17,546 nucleotides of DNA from positions 1-17,546 of the forward strand of contig CAJOOD010000034.1 in NCBI GenBank assembly GCA_905236085.1, written 5' to 3'. Positions 1-8,191 of this stretch are shown in pieces. Each line of letters opens with the position of its first letter. The stretch's first letter is position 1. A program made the position numbers and the translations under genes. The notes under the pieces were generated by a model that was not told the origin of the DNA, did no database searches, and saw only the letters and a list, made by a program, of their open reading frames with translations. This stretch comes from an uncultured Bacilli bacterium (GTDB taxonomy: Bacteria > Bacillota_I > Bacilli_A > RFN20 > CAG-826).

Positions 1-102
1 AACCAAATTATCAATAATAATTACTTCCTTACCCCTAGTAAGTAATTCCACAACTGTGTGAGAACCGATGAACCCGGTTCCGCCTGTAACTAAGATTGCC
101 AT
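1..102 (-). CDS. galE: UDP-glucose 4-epimerase-like, N-terminal 34 codons (partial)
   Basis: Reading the minus strand from an ATG at 102 gives 34 codons running off the window edge. The peptide starts MAILVTGGTGFIGSHTVVEL and continues to a strand ending IIIDN. This is the NAD-binding Rossmann start (TGGxGFIGSH, then an acidic residue after the second strand) of extended short-chain dehydrogenases, and the HTVVEL continuation is typical of GalE, which interconverts UDP-glucose and UDP-galactose. An AGAGGT ribosome binding site lies a few bases upstream, overlapping the end of gatB. The gatB stop is only 3 bases away, so the gene is probably co-transcribed and translationally coupled with gatCAB. 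Other NAD-dependent sugar epimerases or dehydratases share this N-terminus, so the exact substrate is inferred. Confidence 0.75.
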   Translation of the reverse strand, partial: MAILVTGGTGFIGSHTVVELLTRGKEVIIIDNLV

Positions 103-105
103 AAT

Positions 106-1530
106 TTACCTCTTGTCTAATTCTTCCTTTATTAATTTATTACTAAGACCAGGATTAGCCTGACCTTTAGATAACTTCATGACTTGGCCCACGAGGAAGC
201 CTAAGGCTCTATCCTTACCATTTTTATAATCGATAATGGATTGAGGATTAGCCTCTAATACTTCGTTAATCCAATTTAATAATTGGCTTTGATCAGATAC
301 CTGTGATGAACCCATCTTTTTGATTATATCTTTTGCAGATGCTTCGCTAGTAAGCATTTCATTAAAGACATCTCTAGCTTGTTTGTTGGAGATGGTCTTA
401 TCATCGATTAATGATATTAATTCCACTAAATGAGATGGCTTAATAGCAAAATCATTAATAGATATCTCTTCTTTATTTAATATAGCTTGTATATCAACAA
501 TAATCCAGTTAGCGATGAGTTTCGCGTTAGCGCCTAATTTCATACATTCATCAAAATAGTTGGAAATATCTCTATTTTGAATCAATTGATTTGCATCATA
601 TTCATTTAAGCCAAATCCTAGATATCTTTCCATCTTGCTTGAGGCTAATTCATTGGAGGTCCTAATTGCTTCTTCAATGAATTCTTCGCTTAATTTAATT
701 GGAGGAATATTCGGTTCGGTGAAATATTTATAATCAACCGCATCAGTTTTAACACGCATTAAGACTGTTTCTTTTTTAGCTTCATCAAAACGACGTGTTT
801 CTTGTCTAACTTCTCCCCCGCTTAATAGGATTTGTTCTTGCCTTTTGATTTCATAATCCAAGGCTAATTTCACGTTTTGCAAGGAATTTAGGTTTTTAAT
901 TTCTACTTTTGTACCAAATTTCTCGCTACCAACTGGGCGGATAGATACATTAACATCGCATCTTAAAGAACCCTCTTCCATCTTACCATCAGATACATCT
1001 AAGAATGAGACGATACTTCTAATGGTTTCCACATATTTCATCGCCTCTTCTCCGCTTCTAATTTCTGGGCGAGAGACAATTTCTGCAAGAGGAATACCCG
1101 CACGATTATAATCTAATAAGGTGTAATCATTAAAATGTAATTGTTTACAAGTATCTTCTTCGAGATGTATTCTTTCGATACCTATTTTTCTTTCGCCTTT
1201 GGAGGTCTTGATGATTAAATAACCATCATGACCAATAGGTCTGGCATTTTGGGTGATTTGAAAACCCTTAGGTAAATCAGAATAGAAATAGTTCTTTCTA
1301 TCAAACCATAATTCTCTATCAATGGTCATATTCAAAGCATGGGCTACACGAATGCCGTTAATTACCGCTTGTTTATTAACTATTGGCATGGTGCCTGGAA
1401 AAGCCATATCCAATGGTACGACTTCATAATTAGGATAATTACCATAAGTAACTGGTCCATTAGAGAACATCTTCGATTTAGTTTTCATCTGGACATGGAT
1501 TTCTAATCCGATGACTGCTTCAAAATTCAT
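106..1530 (-). CDS. gatB: Asp-tRNA(Asn)/Glu-tRNA(Gln) amidotransferase subunit B
   Basis: 474 residues, the normal length for GatB. The N-terminal catalytic cradle starts VIGLEIHVQ at residues 6-14, with the Glu10 and His12 expected to bind the metal. It continues with the conserved DRKNYFYSDLPKGFQITQ and LEEDTCK stretches, and the RCDVNVSIRP/GTKVEIKNLNS region that contacts the acceptor stem. From about residue 320 a helical tail follows and ends in the YqeY-like module with a GQANPG motif. GatB phosphorylates the misacylated Glu on tRNA(Gln) and, with ammonia from GatA, amidates it in the cytoplasm. The start has a strong AAGGAGGA site, placed over the gatA stop one base away. Co-transcribed with gatC and gatA. 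AsnRS is encoded in the same window, so the likely product here is Gln-tRNA(Gln). Confidence 0.97.
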   Translation of the reverse strand: MNFEAVIGLEIHVQMKTKSKMFSNGPVTYGNYPNYEVVPLDMAFPGTMPIVNKQAVINGIRVAHALNMTIDRELWFDRKNYFYSDLPKGFQITQNARPIGHDGYLIIKTSKGERKIGIERIHLEEDTCKQLHFNDYTLLDYNRAGIPLAEIVSRPEIRSGEEAMKYVETIRSIVSFLDVSDGKMEEGSLRCDVNVSIRPVGSEKFGTKVEIKNLNSLQNVKLALDYEIKRQEQILLSGGEVRQETRRFDEAKKETVLMRVKTDAVDYKYFTEPNIPPIKLSEEFIEEAIRTSNELASSKMERYLGFGLNEYDANQLIQNRDISNYFDECMKLGANAKLIANWIIVDIQAILNKEEISINDFAIKPSHLVELISLIDDKTISNKQARDVFNEMLTSEASAKDIIKKMGSSQVSDQSQLLNWINEVLEANPQSIIDYKNGKDRALGFLVGQVMKLSKGQANPGLSNKLIKEELDKR

Positions 1531-1531
1531 C

Positions 1532-2992
1532 TTATCTGTCCTCCTTATTTAACACTGATAATCCTTTTAATCCGGTGATATCTTCTAGAGTTTTAGCAAC
1601 GGCTAAGACATTACCTTCTTCAAAGGCTCGACCAGTGATATTTCCACCGAATGGAAGTCCGTTTTCAAAACCAATTGGTAAGGTTATTGATGGAAGACCT
1701 GCGAAATTAGCTATTGCTAGATGGTTATCCGCGATGAGATATTCATTAGATAATTTATCACTAGAACCTTTAATTAAAGGCGCTGGTGTTGGAGAGGCTG
1801 GAAGATAGATGAAATCATATTCTTTTAAGATATCATTGACCTTATTAACGATTACTCTTCTAACTTTTTGCGCTCTTAGGAATAATTCTTCTTGATTCTC
1901 TCTCATCAAGGCATATGAACCGATAACAAATCTTCTTCTAATTAATTCAGAGAAGCCATTGGTTCTAGCCTTCTTCATGACTTCTTGATAGGTATCTCCT
2001 TCATAACGTGGACCAAATTTAATTCCATCCAAATTAGCGTTATTTGATGTGGCTTCCGCACAAGAAATAACGATATATGTTGGATAAATAGCTTTTAATA
2101 AATCTTCATCAATTTCTACAAAATCCACGCAAATCCCACGTTCTTTTAAAGAATTACAGGTTTCTAGGAATTTTTCTTTAATAGTTTTATCACTGATAGA
2201 ATCTAAGACGTTTTTAATAATAGCGACTTTAAATCCCTTGGCATCTTTAGATAAATATTTGGAATAATCTTCCACTTCTTTATATGAAGAAGTCATATCA
2301 TTATCATCATGACCTGATAATAAGGTTAAGGCTAAGGCCGCATCTTCGACATTTCTAGTAAAATAGGCTACATGATCTAAAGACGGGGCAAATGGAAATA
2401 AACCATAACGAGAAATTCTACCCCAAGATGGTTTAAAGCCCACAAGACCGACATTAGATGCTGGTTTTCTTACTGAGTCACCGGTATCTGAACCTAATGA
2501 GAAAGGAACAACACCACTTGCGGTCGCTGAAGCGCTACCACAACTAGAACCACCAACGAGGTGATTGTGTTCTTTATCATATGGATTATAAGTGATGCCT
2601 TTATGACCAGTAGTGCCTGTTCCACCCATCGCTAATTCATCGAGAGTGGATTTAGCGATTAATATCGCTCCAGCATTATCTAATTTTTCTATAACTGTAG
2701 CGTTAAATAATGGCACATAGCCATTTAAGATATTACTAGAGCCGGTTGTTTCAAAATCTTTAGTGGAGAAATTATCTTTAGCAATATAAGGTATGCCCCA
2801 AAATGGATTATCTTGAGGTTCTCCTAAGGATTCAGCTTTAGCGATTGCTGATTCTTCTAAAATCAGTTCAAAACAATTATCTTTATCCGCTTTTGCTCTA
2901 GCAAGAGCTTCTTTGACTAATTCTAATGGAGTAACTTTTTTAGCCATTAAAGCGGCGTGGATTTCACTGATAGGTAAATCTAAATAAGTCAT
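1532..2992 (-). CDS. gatA: Asp-tRNA(Asn)/Glu-tRNA(Gln) amidotransferase subunit A
   Basis: 486 residues, amidase-signature family. GatA hydrolyses glutamine and channels ammonia to GatB. The Ser-cisSer-Lys triad is readable: Lys72 in IAKDNF, cis-Ser150 in VGGSSCGS, and nucleophile Ser173 in LGSDTGDSVRKPA, followed by VGFKPSWGRISRYG. Two positions differ from the textbook motif. The usual GGSSGGS is GGSSCGS (Cys151), and the oxyanion-hole DTGGS is DTGDS (Asp172). I believe similar replacements occur in some Mollicutes GatA proteins but cannot check this here. The start ATG shares one base with the gatC stop (TAATG), so translation is coupled. A one-base gap separates it from gatB. Confidence 0.97.
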   Translation of the reverse strand: MTYLDLPISEIHAALMAKKVTPLELVKEALARAKADKDNCFELILEESAIAKAESLGEPQDNPFWGIPYIAKDNFSTKDFETTGSSNILNGYVPLFNATVIEKLDNAGAILIAKSTLDELAMGGTGTTGHKGITYNPYDKEHNHLVGGSSCGSASATASGVVPFSLGSDTGDSVRKPASNVGLVGFKPSWGRISRYGLFPFAPSLDHVAYFTRNVEDAALALTLLSGHDDNDMTSSYKEVEDYSKYLSKDAKGFKVAIIKNVLDSISDKTIKEKFLETCNSLKERGICVDFVEIDEDLLKAIYPTYIVISCAEATSNNANLDGIKFGPRYEGDTYQEVMKKARTNGFSELIRRRFVIGSYALMRENQEELFLRAQKVRRVIVNKVNDILKEYDFIYLPASPTPAPLIKGSSDKLSNEYLIADNHLAIANFAGLPSITLPIGFENGLPFGGNITGRAFEEGNVLAVAKTLEDITGLKGLSVLNKEDR

Positions 2993-3288
2993 TATCCCAC
3001 CACCTTTGGCAATTTAATTTGCCCTAAAACTATGTCATGGGCGTTCTTAAGCGCATCTTTTTGACGTAATGGTTTCGCAGCTTCATCTTCTCTTAGATAA
3101 GATATTGATACATCAAATGGGAAGGTCATTGGTTCAACTTCATCCACTCCTTTAATAGAGCCGATAAAAGACATTTGACCTAAGATGATATCAAATTCAT
3201 GTAATAAAGTGTCATATTCTTCTTCCGACATATCGAATAGAAGATTATTGGCCGCTTGTTTTAATACTTCTTTGTTAACTTCTTTCAT
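2992..3288 (-). CDS. gatC: Asp-tRNA(Asn)/Glu-tRNA(Gln) amidotransferase subunit C
   Basis: 98 residues from the ATG at 3288, close to the family norm. GatC is the small belt that wraps GatA and GatB and stabilises the complex. The helical N-terminus (NKEVLKQAANNLLFDMSEEE), the central DIILGQMSFI region and the short VEPMTFPF stretch fit GatC, as does the LREDEAAKPL segment (usually LRED). An in-frame GTG at 3321 would add 11 residues. The ATG at 3288 is preferred because it has a GGAG site seven bases upstream and starts at the conserved helix. The gene lies 59 bases after ligA and overlaps gatA by one base. The AT-rich gap before it could hold a weak promoter, but none is clear. Confidence 0.93.
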   Translation of the reverse strand: MKEVNKEVLKQAANNLLFDMSEEEYDTLLHEFDIILGQMSFIGSIKGVDEVEPMTFPFDVSISYLREDEAAKPLRQKDALKNAHDIVLGQIKLPKVVG

Positions 3289-3347
3289 AATGTTACTCCA
3301 ATCACTGAAATATAATATCACTTCAGGGATTTATTTAAATAGAATTA

Positions 3348-5336
3348 TTATTTCTTAATTAATTCTAAGAATGTTTCTTCATCAATTATTTCAATACCTA
3401 ATTGTTGGGCTTTATCTAATTTAGAACCAGCACCTGGACCAGCGATAACTATATCGGTACTTCTTGATACTGATCCCGTAACTTTAGCGCCTAAATCTTC
3501 TAATATTTTGCTAGCTTCATTTCTGGTCATTTCGAACAAAGTTCCCGTCAAAACGCAGGTTTTTCCGGAGAAATATGAGTCAGCAGCGCTGGAAGTTGAA
3601 CCCTTGTATTCAAAATTCAAACCGAGGTCTCTTAACTTATTTATTAAGGCCATATTGCTCTCATTTTTAAACCAAGTGGTGAGGCTTGAAGCTAATACTG
3701 GACCAACATCATTAATTTCTAATAATTCTTCTTCACTAACCGAAGCTAAATTATCTAGTGTAATAAATTTCTTAGCAAGAGTTTTAGCCATCTTCGCACC
3801 AACTTCTTTAATGCCTAGACCAAATAATAATCTTTCTAAGGAATTGGCTTTAGAATCTTCAATGGCGTTTAATAATTTATCGATTGATTTTTGTTGCCAG
3901 CCATCTAATTCAATGATTTCATCTCGATGTTCATATAAATGATATATCTCATCAATGGAGTGGAAGAAGCCTTGATTAAAGAATTGCTCCACTACTTTTT
4001 CACCCATTCCATCGATATCCATGGCATCACGTGAGGCAAAATGAATCATACCTTCAATATGTTTAGCGTCGCAGTGTTCATTGACACAAAAATGCATCGC
4101 ATCTTTTCTAATTAATGGTCCACCACATACTGGACATTTTTCAATCCAAGTAAATGGTGTTTGAGTACCGTCTCTTCGTTCTGTTGCTACTTTAACTACT
4201 TCAGGAATAACATCCCCAGCTTTTCTTAAATAGACATAATCACCAATCATAAGACCCTTATCTTTGATGAAGTCTTCATTATGCAAAGTCGCTCTTCTAA
4301 CGACAGATCCAGCGACACGAACTGGTTCTAAGACAGCATTAGGAGTAATCTTACCAGTTCTGCCAACGGTAAAGATGATGTCTTCTAATTTAGTGACCAC
4401 TTCTTCTGGTGGGAATTTATATGCGATAGCCCAACGTGGAGTCTTCGCGGTATAACCTAATCTATCATATAAAGACATATCATCGACCTTAATGACAATG
4501 CCATCAATATCATAATCTAAATTAGGTCTTTTTTCGGTGTATTCATTGATGTATTTAATAACTTCTTCAATACCGTTACATAATCTTCTTTCGGGATTGG
4601 TTTTAAATCCTAATTTATCACACATTTCTAAGGCTTTAGAATGATATCTAACACCAAAATCAGAAGCATTAACAAAATAATACCAGAAAGCATCTAATCC
4701 ACGTGATGCAGCGATAGATGAATCTAAATTTCTAATAGAACCTGCCGCGGCATTTCTTGCATTGGCAAATAATGGTTCGCCAGTAAGCTCTCTAGCATCG
4801 TTTAATTTCTTTAATGATTTCTTAGGCATGAAGACTTCTCCACGGACCTCGAAATCGTCATCCAAATCGATATGGCTAGGAATGGATTTAATGGTGATGA
4901 CATTAGAAGTTACATCTTCTCCTTCTGTCCCATCTCCCCTAGTGACTGCGTATAATAAATTTCTATGGTATACGAGCGACATACCAAGTCCATCTATTTT
5001 TAATTCCGCCATATAGGTGATTTTATCTTCACCAGTTATTTCTTTGACTTTGCGGTCAAAATCATATAAATCATCCTCGTTGAATGCGTTAGCAAGTGAT
5101 AACATCATTCTCTTATGAGGAATCTTTTTAAATTCAGATTGAACCTGTCCTCCCACTCTTTGGGTAGGTGAAAGAGGTGATCTAAGTTCTGGATATTTTT
5201 CTTCCAGCATGATTAATTCTTGCATTAGACGGTCATATTCAGCATCAGAGACGCTTGGATTATCTAATACATAATATTCATAATTATATTTTTCTAATAA
5301 TTCGGTTATTTCTTTAACTCTTTGACTCGCTTCCAT
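3348..5336 (-). CDS. ligA: NAD-dependent DNA ligase
   Basis: 662 residues, full length for bacterial LigA. It seals nicks between Okazaki fragments and in repair, using NAD+. Domains in order: the N-terminal Ia helices (YYVLDNPSVSDAEYDRL, residues 21-37) that bind NMN; the adenylation domain with the lysine nucleophile in KIDG (residues 113-116), then DGTEGEDVT; the OB fold after TPNAVLEPV; a Cys4 zinc finger at Cys401, 404, 417 and 422; helix-hairpin-helix repeats (about 440-560, including LGIKEVGAKMAKTLAKKF); and a C-terminal BRCT domain from about residue 588 (GKTCVLTGTL). Nothing is missing. A GGAG site lies upstream, inside the end of the pcrA gap; only five bases separate it from the pcrA stop. 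This is the common Firmicute pcrA-ligA arrangement. Confidence 0.98.
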   Translation of the reverse strand: MEASQRVKEITELLEKYNYEYYVLDNPSVSDAEYDRLMQELIMLEEKYPELRSPLSPTQRVGGQVQSEFKKIPHKRMMLSLANAFNEDDLYDFDRKVKEITGEDKITYMAELKIDGLGMSLVYHRNLLYAVTRGDGTEGEDVTSNVITIKSIPSHIDLDDDFEVRGEVFMPKKSLKKLNDARELTGEPLFANARNAAAGSIRNLDSSIAASRGLDAFWYYFVNASDFGVRYHSKALEMCDKLGFKTNPERRLCNGIEEVIKYINEYTEKRPNLDYDIDGIVIKVDDMSLYDRLGYTAKTPRWAIAYKFPPEEVVTKLEDIIFTVGRTGKITPNAVLEPVRVAGSVVRRATLHNEDFIKDKGLMIGDYVYLRKAGDVIPEVVKVATERRDGTQTPFTWIEKCPVCGGPLIRKDAMHFCVNEHCDAKHIEGMIHFASRDAMDIDGMGEKVVEQFFNQGFFHSIDEIYHLYEHRDEIIELDGWQQKSIDKLLNAIEDSKANSLERLLFGLGIKEVGAKMAKTLAKKFITLDNLASVSEEELLEINDVGPVLASSLTTWFKNESNMALINKLRDLGLNFEYKGSTSSAADSYFSGKTCVLTGTLFEMTRNEASKILEDLGAKVTGSVSRSTDIVIAGPGAGSKLDKAQQLGIEIIDEETFLELIKK

Positions 5337-5341
5337 AATTA

Positions 5342-7609
5342 TTAGTTATTCTCCTTTTTCCTTCTAGATATTGAAGGATGATTACCCATTAATGTTTTAG
5401 TTCCTACTTCATCGAATTCCACATCGATGATGCCGTCACCTTCAACCTCTATTACAACGCCATCACCAAATTTCTTATGAGTTAATAAATCCCCTACTTT
5501 CCAATCATCGATGCCATTATTTTCTTCTTCGTCAAAATTCTGCACGATAGGAGTGTTATCTCTATAAGTTTTTGGCTTCTTATTTTCAAAATAATTATCT
5601 TCATATAATTCATCATCAAAATCTTTATTGAAAGCGGAATTAAATGGAGAAAATGGTGATTGATATGTCTGTCGATTCATATTATCGACTTTGATTTGAT
5701 TTCCAGATTCTTTAATAAATGGAGAAGCCCCTAATGATGCTTGAGCGACATAGGAATATCCAAAATTAAAAGTGATATATAATTTTTCTTTAGCTCTAGT
5801 AAAGGCTACGTAGGCTAGACGTCTTTCTTCTTCCATGGCATTAGCTCCACCTTCATTAACCGCGCGAGCATTTGGGAAGACTGAATCATTAAATCTCACC
5901 ACAAAGACGATAGGATATTCTAATCCTTTTGCCGTATGAGCGGTCATCATGGTAACGAAATTGCCATCAACCATATCATCCTGCGCGGATACGAGAGCGA
6001 TGTTTTGTAAATATTCATCAAATGTAGCTTCAGGATTATCTTTTAAATAATGTCTTAAGTCTTCAAAGATAGCTTTAACGTTATCTAATCTTTCATCTCC
6101 ATCATCCTCTTTTAATAAAGCTTCATAATATCCAATTTCTGATAGCATATCTTCAAGAGTTTTAGAGAATATTTCTTCGTTCTTATTTATATCTTCTCTA
6201 GCGATATCAATTCTTTGGGTTAAAACCTTTAAAGAATTCTTCACTTTAGAGGAGATATCGCTTTTAAAATTATCAATAAATTCGGAATATTCATATAATG
6301 TTAACCCATTAGATTCCGCTTCATTTTTAAGTTTGGCAATAGATGTATCACCTATACCTCTTCTTGGAACATTGATAATTCTTTCAAAAGCGACATTATC
6401 TTTCTTATTAATAATTAATCTAAAGTAGGCTAAAACATCTTTAACTTCTCTTCTTTGATAGAATTTCATACCACCATAGACACGATATGGAATTTGATAC
6501 GAGGTTAACATTTGCTCAAAATCAAGAGTGATATAGTTGCTACGATATAAAATAGCGATATCGTTATAGGTATATCTATTCGTACCGACTATTCTAATTA
6601 TCTCTTTAGCGACATATTCCGCTTCTAAGCGAGAAGAAGCAAAAGATTTAATGATGATAGGATCACCTTTACCATTATTGGTATATAAATCTTTTTTAAC
6701 TCTTTCTTTGTTATAATCGATTAATTTATTCGCGCTGTCTAATATCGTTTGTGTGGAACGATAATTCTCATTTAAGATAACGGTCTTAATTAATGGGAAA
6801 CGTTTTTCTAAATCTAAGATGATTCTTTGATTAGCCCCTCTCCACGTATAGATGGTTTGATCTGGATCACCTACAACATATAGCGATGTGGCGTTATTCA
6901 TGATTAAAGATAACATTTTATATTCGGTATCATTGGTGTCTTGGAATTCATCGACGAGAATGTGTTCATATTTTTCTTGCCACTTCATTCTGATATCAGG
7001 GAAATTAGTTAATATTTCAATAGTCCATAACATTAAATCATCAAAATCTAAAGCAAACATTTTAGTCTTTTGATCTTCGTAATATTCATATACTTTTAAG
7101 CAGGTCTTTTCATCGGGAAATTTTTCAAAATTAATGCGAATATCGCGTGGATATTTTTCTTTTAGCTTCATCGCACCGATATAATTGATGGATTTTTTAA
7201 CGATATCGTCGCTCTTTTTATAACCCATTTCTACGCAGATATCTTTAATCATCTTTAATTGATCTTCTTCATCTAAGATAGTAAAAGAAGCAGGATAACC
7301 TAAGACTGATATTTCTCTTCTTAAAAACATCGCGGCAAAAGAATGGAATGTTTTAATGGTTAATTGATTACCAGCAACACCTGGAACTAATTTTAAAGCC
7401 CTTTCTTTCATCTCCGCGGCCACTTTATTAGTAAAGGTAAAAGCTAAAATCTTCCATGGCCTAATTTGCACTCTATCAATGAGATATGCAATTCTATAGG
7501 TCAAGACTCTAGTCTTACCAGAACCAGCGCCGGCGACAATACGTAAATATTGGCTGGTAGATGTTACGGCTTCATATTGTTTTTGATTAAGTTCGTTCTC
7601 GTAATTCAT
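5342..7609 (-). CDS. pcrA: ATP-dependent 3'-5' DNA helicase PcrA/UvrD
   Basis: 755 residues, superfamily 1A helicase. It unwinds DNA in nucleotide excision repair and clears RecA filaments and stalled forks. Visible motifs: the Q-motif region LNQKQYEAV; Walker A GAGSGKT (27-33); motif Ia TFTNKVAAEMKER; Walker B DEFQD (220-224); motif III VVGDPDQTIYTWRGA; motif IV LNENYRST; and, in the C-terminal half, TMMTAHTAKGLEYPIVFVV and RRLAYVAFTRAKEKLYI. The last 50 residues (VGDLLTHKKFGDGVVIEVEG onward) form the Tudor-like fold that binds RNA polymerase in PcrA. There is no recognisable Shine-Dalgarno site. The start codon lies about nine bases from the predicted transcription start, inside a 20-bp palindrome. 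ligA follows five bases after the stop. Confidence 0.97.
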   Translation of the reverse strand: MNYENELNQKQYEAVTSTSQYLRIVAGAGSGKTRVLTYRIAYLIDRVQIRPWKILAFTFTNKVAAEMKERALKLVPGVAGNQLTIKTFHSFAAMFLRREISVLGYPASFTILDEEDQLKMIKDICVEMGYKKSDDIVKKSINYIGAMKLKEKYPRDIRINFEKFPDEKTCLKVYEYYEDQKTKMFALDFDDLMLWTIEILTNFPDIRMKWQEKYEHILVDEFQDTNDTEYKMLSLIMNNATSLYVVGDPDQTIYTWRGANQRIILDLEKRFPLIKTVILNENYRSTQTILDSANKLIDYNKERVKKDLYTNNGKGDPIIIKSFASSRLEAEYVAKEIIRIVGTNRYTYNDIAILYRSNYITLDFEQMLTSYQIPYRVYGGMKFYQRREVKDVLAYFRLIINKKDNVAFERIINVPRRGIGDTSIAKLKNEAESNGLTLYEYSEFIDNFKSDISSKVKNSLKVLTQRIDIAREDINKNEEIFSKTLEDMLSEIGYYEALLKEDDGDERLDNVKAIFEDLRHYLKDNPEATFDEYLQNIALVSAQDDMVDGNFVTMMTAHTAKGLEYPIVFVVRFNDSVFPNARAVNEGGANAMEEERRLAYVAFTRAKEKLYITFNFGYSYVAQASLGASPFIKESGNQIKVDNMNRQTYQSPFSPFNSAFNKDFDDELYEDNYFENKKPKTYRDNTPIVQNFDEEENNGIDDWKVGDLLTHKKFGDGVVIEVEGDGIIDVEFDEVGTKTLMGNHPSISRRKKENN

Positions 7610-7652
7610 ATATTGCTAGCAATATATTACCATTAAAAATATATTCTATCAA
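7608..7652 (-). promoter_or_regulatory. pcrA promoter with overlapping 20-bp palindrome (candidate operator)
   Basis: On the minus strand a -35 box TTGATA (7647-7652) and a -10 box TAATAT (7624-7629) are separated by 17 bases; a TG before the -10 makes it an extended -10. A perfect 20-bp palindrome with GCTAGC at its centre covers 7608-7627. It therefore overlaps the -10, the predicted transcription start (about 7617-7618) and the first two bases of the pcrA ATG (7607-7609). Position and symmetry suit a dimeric repressor, or an RNA hairpin over the start codon. The promoter is read from the sequence; the operator role is inferred. Confidence 0.5.
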
Positions 7653-7662
7653 TTAAAGTCTT

Positions 7663-8115
7663 TTATTTTTTATAAGAATTTAAGACATCGAGCACATCCT
7701 CCTCTCCTGCGACGTTCATTATTAAAGAGGCATTTTCTATTTGTAATAAAGTGGGAGTCCCTAAAATAGCAATATCGTTTACATCTTTAGCCCCAATCGT
7801 GGAATCGATATCTCTAGTGACTTTAATTTCATTGCTGTAAGTAACAAAATACAAAGGATAATGACCTCCTAACGCAAATTCAATCACTTCGTTTTTGATA
7901 TTCATACAATGACGACATGATTTGGAATAGATATAGGCGAAATATTCATCATCTTCTTGCGACAAGATGTCTTGAAAGGAGATATGATAATCGCTGACCA
8001 TATCATAATCATAGTTAATACTGGTTGATAAATTGTTTTCTTGCTCATTAGAAGTACAGGCAACCAGCAACGGTGTAACGACTAATCCGGCAAGTAATAA
8101 AATTTTTTTCCTCAT
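7663..8115 (-). CDS. Thioredoxin-fold lipoprotein (CxxC)
   Basis: 150 residues with a lipoprotein signal: basic MRKK, hydrophobic helix, lipobox LVAC with Cys20 as the expected lipid-modified residue, then a polar linker. The mature part looks like a minimal thioredoxin fold. An active-site CxxC (Cys67-Arg-His-Cys70) follows a beta strand (FAYIYSKS), and a cis-proline motif Thr120-Pro121 lies in ILGTPTLLQI. It is therefore probably a membrane-anchored thiol-disulphide oxidoreductase on the outer face, perhaps helping to fold or protect exported proteins. It lies upstream of pcrA on the same strand, 53 bases apart, with pcrA having its own promoter. The ATG lies five bases after a -10-like TATAAG, so the mRNA may be leaderless. 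The substrate is unknown. Confidence 0.75.
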   Translation of the reverse strand: MRKKILLLAGLVVTPLLVACTSNEQENNLSTSINYDYDMVSDYHISFQDILSQEDDEYFAYIYSKSCRHCMNIKNEVIEFALGGHYPLYFVTYSNEIKVTRDIDSTIGAKDVNDIAILGTPTLLQIENASLIMNVAGEEDVLDVLNSYKK

Positions 8116-8150
8116 ATTCTCTTATATCCGCGAAAAATGAAAATTGACAA
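8116..8150 (-). promoter_or_regulatory. Promoter of the lipoprotein gene, apparently leaderless
   Basis: Minus-strand -35 TTGTCA (8145-8150) and -10 TATAAG (8121-8126), each 5/6 to consensus, with an 18-base spacer. Only five bases lie between the -10 and the ATG at 8115, so transcription should start at or beside the start codon. The -35 overlaps a plus-strand TTGACA at 8144-8149, which stands 28 bases from the -10 of the divergent gene, too far to serve it in the usual way. Confidence 0.5.
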
Positions 8151-8177
8151 AAATTTTTTAAAAAAGTTTCAAAGCAA

Positions 8178-8191
8178 TATAATAGAGATAT
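8178..8191 (+). promoter_or_regulatory. Promoter -10 of the plus-strand membrane operon, apparently leaderless
   Basis: A perfect TATAAT at 8178-8183 is followed by only eight bases before the ATG at 8192. Transcription would then start about two bases before the start codon, and there is no proper Shine-Dalgarno site. The -35 is weak: the position 17 bases upstream is a T-run (8155-8160) in a very AT-rich tract that could act as an UP-like element. Confidence 0.5.

Noticed and set aside
3508..5016. Plus-strand ORFs antisense to ligA (3508-3942, 4264-4455, 4762-5016)
   Set aside because: They are shadows of a full-length conserved ligase; the translations are low in recognisable motifs and have no ribosome binding sites.
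8144..8149. Consensus TTGACA as the -35 box of the plus-strand membrane operon
   Set aside because: It lies 28 bases from the TATAAT, well beyond the usual 16-19. It overlaps the minus-strand -35 TTGTCA, which is correctly spaced for the lipoprotein gene.
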